Shown here: one piece after another, positions 8,555 through 16,878 of the stretch
How the letters are laid out: each line of letters begins with the position of its first letter
Numbering within the stretch: the first letter of the stretch is position 1
From: Bacteroidales bacterium UBA3844
Lineage (GTDB): Bacteria > Bacteroidota > Bacteroidia > Bacteroidales > Paludibacteraceae
Direction: 5' to 3'
Assembly (NCBI GenBank): GCA_002392915.1
Contig: DGHQ01000060.1
Coordinates: 1-64,000, forward strand
Length of the DNA stretch: 64,000 nucleotides
Translations under genes and position numbers: made by a program
The notes under the pieces: model-generated
The model's input: only the letters and a program-made list of their open reading frames with translations
Told to the model about the DNA's origin: nothing
Database searches by the model: none

Positions 8555-11038
8555 ATGGCTAATTCACTTACAGCAAAAGAAATAGCAAGCATCACCAATG
8601 GAAAACTAATCGGTGATGGAAATAATATAATCAGCAGATTATCAACTGATTCTCGTACACTTTCTTGGGAAAACGAGACTCTTTTTGTGGCTATCAAAAC
8701 TCCCAAACGTGACGGACATTCATTCATTCCTCAGCTCATCAACCGTGGAGTAAAAAGTTTCTTGATCACGGATGCATCCATTGTCAACAGCGACGAGGCT
8801 TACGTATCATCTGTTGATTTCATCCTTGTCGACGACGCAATCTCCGCTCTCGACAAATTAGCCAAATTCAAACGTGACCAGACAAATGCAACTGTCGTTG
8901 GAATCACAGGCAGCAACGGAAAAACAATAGTCAAGGAATGGCTTGCACAACTGCTTTCTGCCGACAAAAAAGTGGTGAGATCACCTCGTAGTTTCAACTC
9001 AAAAATAGGTGTGCCTCTATCTGTGTGGGGATGCGAAAAAGATTGTGACTACGCTATCTTTGAAGCCGGTATTTCAGAACCAGGTGAAATGCAAGCATTA
9101 CATGAGATTATACGTCCTAACATTGGAATTTTCACACATTTAGGCGAAGCTCACAGTGAGAATTTCAGCAGTGAAAGAAGCAAATGTTTGGAGAAAATCA
9201 AGCTGTTTGAAGGATGTGACAAGATAATCTACAATGCCGACAACCGTCTGGTAGACATCTGTATGTCGGGAGCTTTCGACGCAGATAAACTGATCCGTTT
9301 TGGAGAGTCGGACAACGCTGATGTCAAAGTTGAAAAGATAGAATCATGCGGAGCCAACACAACAATCTCTTATTGCTATAAGAATAAAAAAGAGTCGATC
9401 ATAGTACCGTTTACAGATAAAGGAGAAATTGAGAATGCCCTATCCTGCCTCACTTTCCTTCTTTTGATAGGAGAAGATGCGAATGCAATCAAGGAAAAGA
9501 TGTCCAAATTGGAAAATATTGCGATGCGTCTGGCTATCAAACAGGCTGAAAACGAATGCATTATCGTCGACGACAGCTACCAGCTCGACCTTGGCTCACT
9601 TACCCCTGCAATCGACTATGTAGTGAATGTGGCAGCCGGACGCAAACTGAAATCAGCAATCATTTTGTCCGATTTTCCAGGCGTGGCAGAAAACGAAAAC
9701 GGATTATATAAAGAGTTGGCCCTCTTGGTCAGCCAAAAACATATCGACCGCTTCATCGGTGTAGGTGCCACACTCTGCAAATATAAATCGTTATTCGACA
9801 ACAACATACAGACAGAGTTTTACACATCAAAAGATGAATTCCTCTCGTCGATCACCAATAAGATACATTTTAAGAAAGAGGCTATTCTGATCAAGGGTGC
9901 AAGAAGCTTCCACTTTGAGGATATAGAGGAGCAGCTTAGCGAGCGTATCCATGAGACACGTCTGGAAGTAAACCTTTCCGCACTCGCACGCAATTTCCAC
10001 TATTTCCGCAGCCATTTGAAGAAGGAGACAAAAATGGTGAGCATGGTGAAAGCCAACGCCTACGGAACTGGAGACATCGAGGTGTCAAGATGTTTGGTGG
10101 CAGAAGGAGTTGATTATCTTGCTGTTGCCGTAGCCGACGAAGGTGTGATGCTTCGTAAAGCAGGCATCGACACCCCTATCATCGTGATGAATCCAGAGAG
10201 AAACAGTTTCGCCAAGATGTTTGAATATAATCTTGAGCCAGAAATCTACAACTTCTCAATCGCCAAACAGATGATCGCAGATGCGGAGAAACGTGGAGAA
10301 CGAGATTTCCCATTCCATCTTAAACTGGACACTGGCATGCACCGTCTTGGATTTGAAAAAAAGGATCTGCCAGAGTTAATCGTTCTGCTCAAATCACAGA
10401 ACAGCATCCGTCCAAAATCTGTATTCTCACACTTGGTAGGTTCTGACAGTGTTCAGTTCGACGATTTCACACTGCATCAGATAGCATTGTTTGAGGAGAT
10501 GACAACTGTTTTGAAGGCAGAATTCCCAAATATACTCCGCCACATACTTAACTCAGCTGGCATCGAGAGATTCAGCCAATATCAGTTTGATATGGTGCGA
10601 CTTGGAATCGGACACTACGGATTCTCAGGCATCGAAGGAAAGACACTTGAGGAAGTCTGCACATTGAAAACCAAGATTTTGAACATCCGTGATGTAAAGA
10701 AAGGCGAAACAATCGGTTACGGACGTCAGGGAGTGACAGAGAGAGACTCGAAGATTGGAGTGATCGGTTTAGGTTATGCCGACGGACTAGACAGAGGACT
10801 CGGATGCGGAGTCGGAGAAGTGGTGGTGAGAGGCAAGAAAGCCAAGATCATCGGCAGAGTCTGCATGGATGTATGCATGATCGACCTTACAGGTATAGAC
10901 GCAATAGAAGGTGATGATGTGATAGTATTCGGCCCTGAAAATCCAATAGAAGGCGTTGCAGCCAAACTAAACACAATATCATATGAAGTGTTGACAGGAG
11001 TCAACAACAGAGTGCAGAGGATATATGTGAGGGAATAA
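8555..11038 (+). CDS. murF-alr: Bifunctional MurF ligase / alanine racemase
   Basis: A fusion of UDP-MurNAc-tripeptide:D-alanyl-D-alanine ligase with alanine racemase, 827 residues from the chosen ATG. The start at 8555 (MANSLTAKEIA) replaces an upstream ATG at 8513, because the extra 14 residues read through a hairpin repeat. The MurF half (1-450) has the ATP loop GITGSNGKT and the central-domain motif FEAGISEPGEM. The Alr half (460-827) has the PLP lysine in VKANAYGTG and ends with the usual barrel and GYADGLDRG region. This fusion is characteristic of Bacteroidota and couples D-alanine supply to peptidoglycan precursor synthesis in the cytoplasm. Confidence 0.96.
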   Translation: MANSLTAKEIASITNGKLIGDGNNIISRLSTDSRTLSWENETLFVAIKTPKRDGHSFIPQLINRGVKSFLITDASIVNSDEAYVSSVDFILVDDAISALDKLAKFKRDQTNATVVGITGSNGKTIVKEWLAQLLSADKKVVRSPRSFNSKIGVPLSVWGCEKDCDYAIFEAGISEPGEMQALHEIIRPNIGIFTHLGEAHSENFSSERSKCLEKIKLFEGCDKIIYNADNRLVDICMSGAFDADKLIRFGESDNADVKVEKIESCGANTTISYCYKNKKESIIVPFTDKGEIENALSCLTFLLLIGEDANAIKEKMSKLENIAMRLAIKQAENECIIVDDSYQLDLGSLTPAIDYVVNVAAGRKLKSAIILSDFPGVAENENGLYKELALLVSQKHIDRFIGVGATLCKYKSLFDNNIQTEFYTSKDEFLSSITNKIHFKKEAILIKGARSFHFEDIEEQLSERIHETRLEVNLSALARNFHYFRSHLKKETKMVSMVKANAYGTGDIEVSRCLVAEGVDYLAVAVADEGVMLRKAGIDTPIIVMNPERNSFAKMFEYNLEPEIYNFSIAKQMIADAEKRGERDFPFHLKLDTGMHRLGFEKKDLPELIVLLKSQNSIRPKSVFSHLVGSDSVQFDDFTLHQIALFEEMTTVLKAEFPNILRHILNSAGIERFSQYQFDMVRLGIGHYGFSGIEGKTLEEVCTLKTKILNIRDVKKGETIGYGRQGVTERDSKIGVIGLGYADGLDRGLGCGVGEVVVRGKKAKIIGRVCMDVCMIDLTGIDAIEGDDVIVFGPENPIEGVAAKLNTISYEVLTGVNNRVQRIYVRE

Positions 11039-11065
11039 AAATCAAATATATTGATTCACACGTAG

Positions 11066-11092
11066 AGACGGGGATTGTCCCCGTCTTTTTTG
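11066..11092 (+). terminator. Rho-independent terminator of murF-alr
   Basis: A perfect 9-bp stem (AGACGGGGA / TCCCCGTCT) with a TTG loop and a T-run, 28 bp after the stop codon. The stem shares its outer sequence (GTAGAGACG) with the dispersed hairpin family. Confidence 0.85.
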
Positions 11093-11097
11093 ATCCC

Positions 11098-11381
11098 CGA
11101 GAGTGCCACTTCACTTCGTTTCGTTCGGCTCTCTCAGTTACGGATATATCGTCCACTGCTTTGTCTCTCTCCTCGAGAGTGCCACTTCACTTCGTTTCGT
11201 TCGGCTCTCCCGGTTACAGATATATCGCCCACTGCTTTGTCTCTCTCCCCGAGAGTGCCACTTCACTTCGTTTCGTTCGGCTCTCCCGGTTACGGATATA
11301 TCGTCCACTGCTTTGTCTCTCTCCCCGAGAGTGCCACTTCACTTCGTTTCGTTCGGCTCTCCCGGTTACGGATATATCGTC
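11098..11381. repeat. 76-bp tandem repeat array (about 3.7 copies)
   Basis: Units begin at 11098, 11174, 11250 and 11326 with CGAGAGTGCCACTTCACTTC, an exact 76-bp period; the last copy is truncated after about 56 bp. Copies differ at only a few positions (for example TCAGTTACGG versus CCGGTTACGG). Because 76 is not a multiple of three, all three forward frames stay open and produce misleading ORFs. The array fills most of the 415-bp gap between murF-alr and the next gene. The remainder (11382-11453) has a short imperfect hairpin (ACGCAGCAATGCTGCGT, 11418-11434) and no gene. Confidence 0.9.
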
Positions 11382-11453
11382 TTCCAGACGAATATATTTC
11401 CACGATAATAAAAAAAACGCAGCAATGCTGCGTCTCTAATTATGCATTATGAA

Positions 11454-11660
11454 TTAGTATTTAATCTTGTGTCTGTTTGCTCGCTTTTTGCGATACTCCT
11501 CTTTCATCTTTGCGGCACCTGATCCATGAGTGCCCTTCTGATAAGTAGTCTTCTTGGCTTTTGTCTTCACTTTATCAGACTTCTGATTCTTGTTGTCGTC
11601 AGATGCCTTCTTCTTGAAGACCATGCCATTCAATATGATATCTTCGATTGATCCGCTCAT
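11454..11660 (-). CDS. Small basic hypothetical protein
   Basis: A 68-residue, strongly basic protein: a short ordered-looking N-terminus (MSGSIEDIILNGMVFKKK) followed by a Lys/Gly/Thr-rich tail (KTTYQKGTHGSGAAK, then KKRANRHKIKY). Composition suggests nucleic-acid or ribosome binding, but I recognise no domain. It lies between two repeat clusters on the strand of lepA. The low-complexity lysine-rich reading frame lowers certainty that it is translated, although a coherent start and a frame free of stops support it. Confidence 0.5.
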   Translation of the reverse strand: MSGSIEDIILNGMVFKKKASDDNKNQKSDKVKTKAKKTTYQKGTHGSGAAKMKEEYRKKRANRHKIKY

Positions 11661-11689
11661 AATCTAATTTTTATAATTATAATTTTAGA

Positions 11690-11816
11690 CACCCGTCACG
11701 TGCGAAACATAATCCATTATAAAGACGCACGACACGTGTGAAACGTACCCTATTATAAAGACGCACGACCGTGCGAAACATAACCCATTATAGAGACGCA
11801 CGACCGTGCGTCTCTA
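11690..11816. repeat. Degenerate 35-36-bp tandem repeats ending in a palindrome
   Basis: AGACGCAC recurs at 11723, 11759 and 11794 (spacing 36 and 35 bp) within units like GTGCGAAACATAACCCATTA. The run ends in a near-perfect palindrome, AGAGACGCACG / CGTGCGTCTCT (11792-11815), 13 bp after the lepA stop in the lepA transcription direction. It is a member of the GTAGAGACG hairpin family and may end lepA transcripts. Confidence 0.75.
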
Positions 11817-11828
11817 CGGAATCGGAAA

Positions 11829-13640
11829 TTAATCCAATTTCAATACTTCCAAGAATGCTTTCTGTGGCACTTCCACGGTTCCGATCTGCTTCATACGCTT
11901 CTTACCACGTTTCTGCTTCTCCAAAAGCTTTCTTTTACGCGAAATATCACCTCCGTAACATTTTGCGGTAACGTCTTTGCGAACTGCTTTGATTGTTTCC
12001 CTGGCAATAATCTTCGCACCAATTGCAGCCTGAATTGCCACCTCAAACTGCTGGCGTGGAATCAATTCCTTCAACTTCTCACACATTCTCTTACCAAGTC
12101 CGTATGCATTGTCAATATGTGTCAAAGTGGAAAGGGCATCCACTGGCTCTCCGTTTAGCAACACGTCTAGCTTGATCAACTTGCTCTCTCGCATCTCACT
12201 TGGATGATAATCGAATGAAGCGTAACCCTTAGAAATACTCTTCAACTTATCATAGAAGTCGAACACGATCTCTCCTAGAGGCATATTATATATGAGTTCG
12301 ACGCGATTGCCGGATACATAATCCTGACGAACCAACTCACCTCGTTTGCCCAAACAAAGGGTCATGATCGGACCGATATACTCGGCTGCTGTAATTATCG
12401 AAGCTCGGATGTATGGCTCCTCTATATGGTCGATTAGAGTAATGTCTGGCAAACCGGATGGGTTGTGCACCTCAATCATCTCACCCTTCTTTGTGTAGAC
12501 GTTGTAACGCACATTCGGCACGGTTGTGATGACATCCATGTCAAACTCACGGTCGAGACGCTCCTGAATGATTTCCATATGAAGCATTCCCAAGAATCCG
12601 CAACGGAATCCAAATCCCAAAGCCAAAGATGATTCTGCCTGGAATGTCAACGACGCATCGTTGAGCTGCAATTTCTCCATCGAAGCACGAAGGTTTTCAA
12701 AATCCTCCGTCTCAATTGGATAAACACCGGCGTAAACCATCGGCTTCACCTCCTCAAATCCTTCAATCGCATTCTCGCATGGATTAGAGACGTGGGTGAT
12801 CGTATCTCCTACCTTAACCTCTGTACTTGTCTTGATTCCGGAAATGATATATCCAACGTTTCCTGCCGACATCTCCTTTCTCGGCTCCATATCCAAACGG
12901 AGGATTCCAATCTCGTCTGCCAGATATTCCTTTCCCGTCGCCACAAATTTCACCTTCTCTCCTGGATGGAATGTTCCGTTTACCACTTTATAATAAGCGA
13001 TTATACCACGGAATGGATTGAAAACAGAGTCGAAAATCAGACACTGCAATGGAGCATCTGGATCTCCCTTTGGCGGACGAATTCTCTCCACAATCGCACG
13101 TAGGATCTCATCAACACCCTCTCCCGTCTTACCGCTGGCGCGAATGACCTCACTTCTGTCGCAACCAAGAAGATCGACAATCTGATCCTCCACCTCTTCC
13201 GGCATTGCTCCAGGAAGGTCGATTTTATTCAAGATTGGAATGATCTCCAAATCGTGCTCAAGGGCCATATAAAGATTGGAGATTGTCTGTGCCTGAATAC
13301 CTTGCGACGCGTCTACAATAAGCAACGCACCCTCACACGCGGCAATAGAACGAGACACCTCGTAAGAGAAATCCACGTGTCCTGGAGTGTCAAGAAGATT
13401 CAGGACATATTTTTCTTTTGATTGAAATTCTGCCTTATCGCCAGTGTAAGCATAATCCATCTGAATAGCATGGCTCTTAATCGTAATTCCCCTTTCTCTC
13501 TCAAGTTCCATGTCATCCAACACCTGGGCCTGCAAGTCTTTTCCCGTGACTGTTTTGGTCATTTCCAAAAGTCTGTCGGCTAGAGTGCTCTTACCATGGT
13601 CAATATGTGCGATAATACAAAAATTTCTAATATTTTTCAT
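11829..13640 (-). CDS. lepA: Elongation factor 4 (LepA)
   Basis: A 603-residue translational GTPase, full length for LepA/EF4, which binds stalled ribosomes and promotes back-translocation. The G domain shows AHIDHGKSTLADRLL (G1), LLDTPGHVDF (G3) and NKIDLPGA (G4). Domains II, III and V follow. The C-terminal domain specific to LepA contains VDALSTLTHIDNAYGLGKRM and the basic ISRKRKLLEKQKRGKKRMK segment that reaches the peptidyl-transferase centre. It is a single-gene minus-strand unit, divergent from the TPR gene. Confidence 0.97.
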   Translation of the reverse strand: MKNIRNFCIIAHIDHGKSTLADRLLEMTKTVTGKDLQAQVLDDMELERERGITIKSHAIQMDYAYTGDKAEFQSKEKYVLNLLDTPGHVDFSYEVSRSIAACEGALLIVDASQGIQAQTISNLYMALEHDLEIIPILNKIDLPGAMPEEVEDQIVDLLGCDRSEVIRASGKTGEGVDEILRAIVERIRPPKGDPDAPLQCLIFDSVFNPFRGIIAYYKVVNGTFHPGEKVKFVATGKEYLADEIGILRLDMEPRKEMSAGNVGYIISGIKTSTEVKVGDTITHVSNPCENAIEGFEEVKPMVYAGVYPIETEDFENLRASMEKLQLNDASLTFQAESSLALGFGFRCGFLGMLHMEIIQERLDREFDMDVITTVPNVRYNVYTKKGEMIEVHNPSGLPDITLIDHIEEPYIRASIITAAEYIGPIMTLCLGKRGELVRQDYVSGNRVELIYNMPLGEIVFDFYDKLKSISKGYASFDYHPSEMRESKLIKLDVLLNGEPVDALSTLTHIDNAYGLGKRMCEKLKELIPRQQFEVAIQAAIGAKIIARETIKAVRKDVTAKCYGGDISRKRKLLEKQKRGKKRMKQIGTVEVPQKAFLEVLKLD

Positions 13641-13669
13641 CTTATATTTAATTTGAGTGCGAATTTACT

Positions 13670-13677
13670 TATTTTTG
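13670..13677 (+). promoter_or_regulatory. -7 element (TATTTTTG) of the TPR gene
   Basis: TATTTTTG fits TAnnTTTG and lies 31 bp before the ATG at 13709. A TTTG at 13652-13655 is closer (14 bp) than usual for a -33 element, so the full promoter is uncertain. Confidence 0.4.
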
Positions 13678-13708
13678 CCTAAAATACGATATATAAGACA
13701 GAATTTAG

Positions 13709-15853
13709 ATGGATAAAAACGCAATTTCTCTATATAAAGAGGTTTGCAGCAACGTTTTTGCTGACAAAATCAACGATGCGCTGCTTTGTTTGGTCACTCT
13801 CATCGCCACTCTGAAAAATTTGGGGATTGACGACAAACAAAATTCTCTTTCTTTGAAAACTGAGCAGCTTTCCAGAAATCTGGAGTTTATTCTCAAATAT
13901 GCATTCGACGCTGCGATCGACGAAAATACATTTGGAATGCTACTAAGCACCAAACAGGATATTCTTGTTATCGCAGATGACGTTATGAGCCATCATAACA
14001 TGTCGAAATTTACATTTGTAAAAAATGTAGGTAAATATAAATTTGTTTACAAATGTAAGGATATTAGAAATCTGTTTTTTGAGATTGAGGAAATCAACGG
14101 ACAACGGATGTTGAGTGAGAATACAAACATTAATACAAATGTAAACACAAAAAGATTGTCTGAAATCAGATGTGAAATATTCCGTCATTTACTTTTGTGT
14201 GACAACTTCACAAATGATGATTTAGAATTGTATACACGCTATTTCGACAATGAATTTATAACTGTATCCGACAAATGTGTCTTTACATCTGGATTGATGT
14301 TCGGTATGCTTAACCGATTCTGCATCAACAGATTCAAATTGATATTGAAACTCTGTCAAAACCACGACAATCGAATAAAGGTACGTGCCGCGACAGCTCT
14401 GCTCCTGTGCGGATATATCTACAACACCCGTTTACAATTATATCCAGACGTATTCGAAGAGGCCAAACGTCTTTCTGCAACAGATAATCTGTCGGAGGTG
14501 CTACAACATATCCATTGCCAATTTATCCGCTGTAAATACACTCAGCAGACACAGACAAAACTTAAAGAAGACTTCCTTGACAAAGTGGATATGAACAACC
14601 TCTTTGGAAAAGATGATACGGGCATTAACACCGATATTTTCAATAAAGATTCCATTAGTGAGGATACCATTAAAGAGTACGCTCAAATGCAGTTTATGGG
14701 AGAAGACCTACTAAGCCATACAACGCTGTTTTTCACGAATTCGTTCTTCTCTGAGATATCTAACTGGTTTATGCTTCTAAACGAGGAATCTGAGCTGTTT
14801 AATGAGCTAAAAACGACATCTTCAAGCAACCAGAAGATGCTGATTCCACTTGTAGACAACGAATATATCAGCGATGCCGACAAATATGGATTGATTTTCA
14901 CTTTGAAAAATATGCCTATGGCTGATACATTTGTAAACAAGATGATGGAAGCTAAAGGTATTGACACAGATTCTTTAGTGATGACTCATAACCAATTGGC
15001 ACTCAATACAAATGTAATCAGATACATTATCGGATTGAGCAGATTCTATGCGTCATTCTCACATGCAAGTTCTTTTGTAAATCCTTTTAATTCTAGTTTA
15101 CATTTGTATAACATCGCTTTTTTGCCGAATACAAATAAGTTTATAGAACCAATTGGCGACCTGTTTTTTGAAAAAGGAGCATACAATGAAACTATAGAGG
15201 CATACAAAAAGCTCGGTGATTTACAAACGGAAAAATCTATACAAAAAATAGGTTTATGCTACCAGCAGCTTGAAGACTACACCTCTGCCCTTGCCCACTA
15301 CAATCAGGCTCTGCTATACAATGGTGATGACGTGTGGACACTGTCGAGAAAAGCATTCTGCGAATATAAACTAGGAAATCTGGCAGAAGCAAAGTCTACA
15401 ATGATACAAATCATTGAGTTAGATCCCGACAACATCACAATACGCAAGAAACTTGCCAACCTGTCGTTATCTGAAAAAGACTACGACACAGCGTTGAAAC
15501 AATTGTATTATCTGGAATTCAACCTAAAAAAAGAAGATGATGATTCAGTCATCCGCCTGATAGCTAACTGTTTGATGCAGTCTGGCTCTTTACAAAAGGC
15601 AATCTCCTATTTTTCAAGGATTTCCCACAAACATACTGCCGATTTGATCGACATCGGCCATATCTCCTACCTCGAAGGCAACATGGACAATATGAAATTG
15701 TGCTATAAAAAGGCGTATGAGGCGTTGAAAGACAAAAATGAATATCACTCCCGTCTACAGGAAGAACTCGCTAAAATCACCCTTTCTGAGCAACAGAAGA
15801 AGAATTTCAGCGTCATATTGAATGCAGCGTCGTTTATTGTAAGGAATTCCTAG
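13709..15853 (+). CDS. TPR-repeat protein
   Basis: A 714-residue soluble protein without signal peptide. Residues about 500-700 contain tetratricopeptide repeats, for example KIGLCYQQLEDYTSALAHYN, AFCEYKLGNLAEAKSTMIQI and LANLSLSEKDYDTALKQL, which form a peptide-binding solenoid. The N-terminal 450 residues are helical and unfamiliar, with no catalytic motif. The next gene, a TerB/J-domain protein, starts 11 bp after the stop, so the pair probably forms an operon. TPR plus J-domain suggests a chaperone or assembly role on the cytoplasmic side of the membrane; this is inference. Confidence 0.8.
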   Translation: MDKNAISLYKEVCSNVFADKINDALLCLVTLIATLKNLGIDDKQNSLSLKTEQLSRNLEFILKYAFDAAIDENTFGMLLSTKQDILVIADDVMSHHNMSKFTFVKNVGKYKFVYKCKDIRNLFFEIEEINGQRMLSENTNINTNVNTKRLSEIRCEIFRHLLLCDNFTNDDLELYTRYFDNEFITVSDKCVFTSGLMFGMLNRFCINRFKLILKLCQNHDNRIKVRAATALLLCGYIYNTRLQLYPDVFEEAKRLSATDNLSEVLQHIHCQFIRCKYTQQTQTKLKEDFLDKVDMNNLFGKDDTGINTDIFNKDSISEDTIKEYAQMQFMGEDLLSHTTLFFTNSFFSEISNWFMLLNEESELFNELKTTSSSNQKMLIPLVDNEYISDADKYGLIFTLKNMPMADTFVNKMMEAKGIDTDSLVMTHNQLALNTNVIRYIIGLSRFYASFSHASSFVNPFNSSLHLYNIAFLPNTNKFIEPIGDLFFEKGAYNETIEAYKKLGDLQTEKSIQKIGLCYQQLEDYTSALAHYNQALLYNGDDVWTLSRKAFCEYKLGNLAEAKSTMIQIIELDPDNITIRKKLANLSLSEKDYDTALKQLYYLEFNLKKEDDDSVIRLIANCLMQSGSLQKAISYFSRISHKHTADLIDIGHISYLEGNMDNMKLCYKKAYEALKDKNEYHSRLQEELAKITLSEQQKKNFSVILNAASFIVRNS

Positions 15854-15864
15854 TCGATAAGCTT

Positions 15865-16785
15865 ATGGATTTTTTGATGATTTTAATGTTCGGTATTTCC
15901 ATATGTCCAGCCTTACTTTTAATCAAAATACTTGATAGAAATAAGGAAAACAAACAAAAGAAAAAACAAAGGGGCAAAGAAGAGGAAGACCAAATATTTG
16001 TAACCAACGCATTGATTATCATGGCAAAGGTGATGGCTGCAGACCGAACCAATATGGTGTGCGAATTAGACATCATCAAACAGTTCATAAAGAAATACGA
16101 CGAGGCCAATTTCAAAAAGCAAGTCAATTATGTGAAAGAATTAGCTTCCAAATACAAAAATCCCGTCGATACAACACTATCTGATTGTGATCGTTTGATT
16201 ACAGATATCAACGAAGTATCTAACTTCACCAGAAAAAAATGGTTTCTTGAATATCTGTTTGAAATTGCCTTCTCTGACGGCTCATGTGGTTTCGAAGAAA
16301 AAATATTTCTGAAAAGAGTTGTAGAGAAATTGGAAGGATTTGATCTGAGCACCTACAATTTCATGGAGAAAAAATACGAAAAGAAAAACAAAAACTATAC
16401 TGGCACAAGAAAAACCGAGGAGTTCAGCCAATACGAATATGATTCAACAGAGAGTGAATCTTCTGGCAACAAATACAGCTCCTACTCCAACAACGGATCT
16501 TCCTATAGCACAGATGGTTATTATAAATCTACAGATTCAAGTTCAAGTTATAATTCAAATACCTCTAAACCACTTACAGAACTACAGAAAGCATACGCAG
16601 CTCTGGATTTGACAGAAGAAGCCACAGACAGAGAGATCAAAGCCCGACGTCGCAATCTTATGCGTCTTAACCATCCGGATCTGGTAGCAAACAAAGGTGA
16701 GGCGGCAGTCAATATGGCTAACCTAAGATGCCAGGAAATCAATAAGGCATTTGAATTGATAAAGGCGACGAGGGGGATGAAATAA
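15865..16785 (+). CDS. TerB-like / DnaJ-domain membrane-anchored protein
   Basis: A 306-residue protein resembling DjlA co-chaperones. Domains in order: an N-terminal membrane helix (FLMILMFGISICPALLLI), a basic lysine-rich stretch, a TerB-like helical domain (about 45-165, with MAADRTNMVCELDIIKQFI and FEIAFSDGSCGFEEKIFL), a Ser/Tyr/Asn-rich linker (170-235), and a C-terminal J domain (240-303) carrying the invariant HPD in RLNHPDLVA. The J domain should stimulate DnaK ATPase, here at the inner membrane. It follows the TPR gene by 11 bp. Confidence 0.87.
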   Translation: MDFLMILMFGISICPALLLIKILDRNKENKQKKKQRGKEEEDQIFVTNALIIMAKVMAADRTNMVCELDIIKQFIKKYDEANFKKQVNYVKELASKYKNPVDTTLSDCDRLITDINEVSNFTRKKWFLEYLFEIAFSDGSCGFEEKIFLKRVVEKLEGFDLSTYNFMEKKYEKKNKNYTGTRKTEEFSQYEYDSTESESSGNKYSSYSNNGSSYSTDGYYKSTDSSSSYNSNTSKPLTELQKAYAALDLTEEATDREIKARRRNLMRLNHPDLVANKGEAAVNMANLRCQEINKAFELIKATRGMK

Positions 16786-16828
16786 GAATTAAAAGTTAAG
16801 AATTAAGAAAGATAGATTAGAAAAACAA

Positions 16829-16857
16829 AAAATCCGACATCAACAAGATGCCGGATT
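16829..16857 (-). terminator. Terminator of the CHU_C gene
   Basis: On the minus strand an 11-bp stem (AATCCGGCATC / GATGTCGGATT, one G-T pair) with a 5-nt loop is followed by TTTTTG. It lies 22 bp beyond the stop of the 967-residue gene, in the gap between two convergent genes. Confidence 0.75.
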
Positions 16858-16878
16858 ATAGAATAAAAAAACATTTTG

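Noticed and set aside
11075..11452. Three overlapping proline/serine-rich forward frames of 92-125 codons
   Set aside because: They are the same 76-bp repeat read in each frame; no start context and no family.
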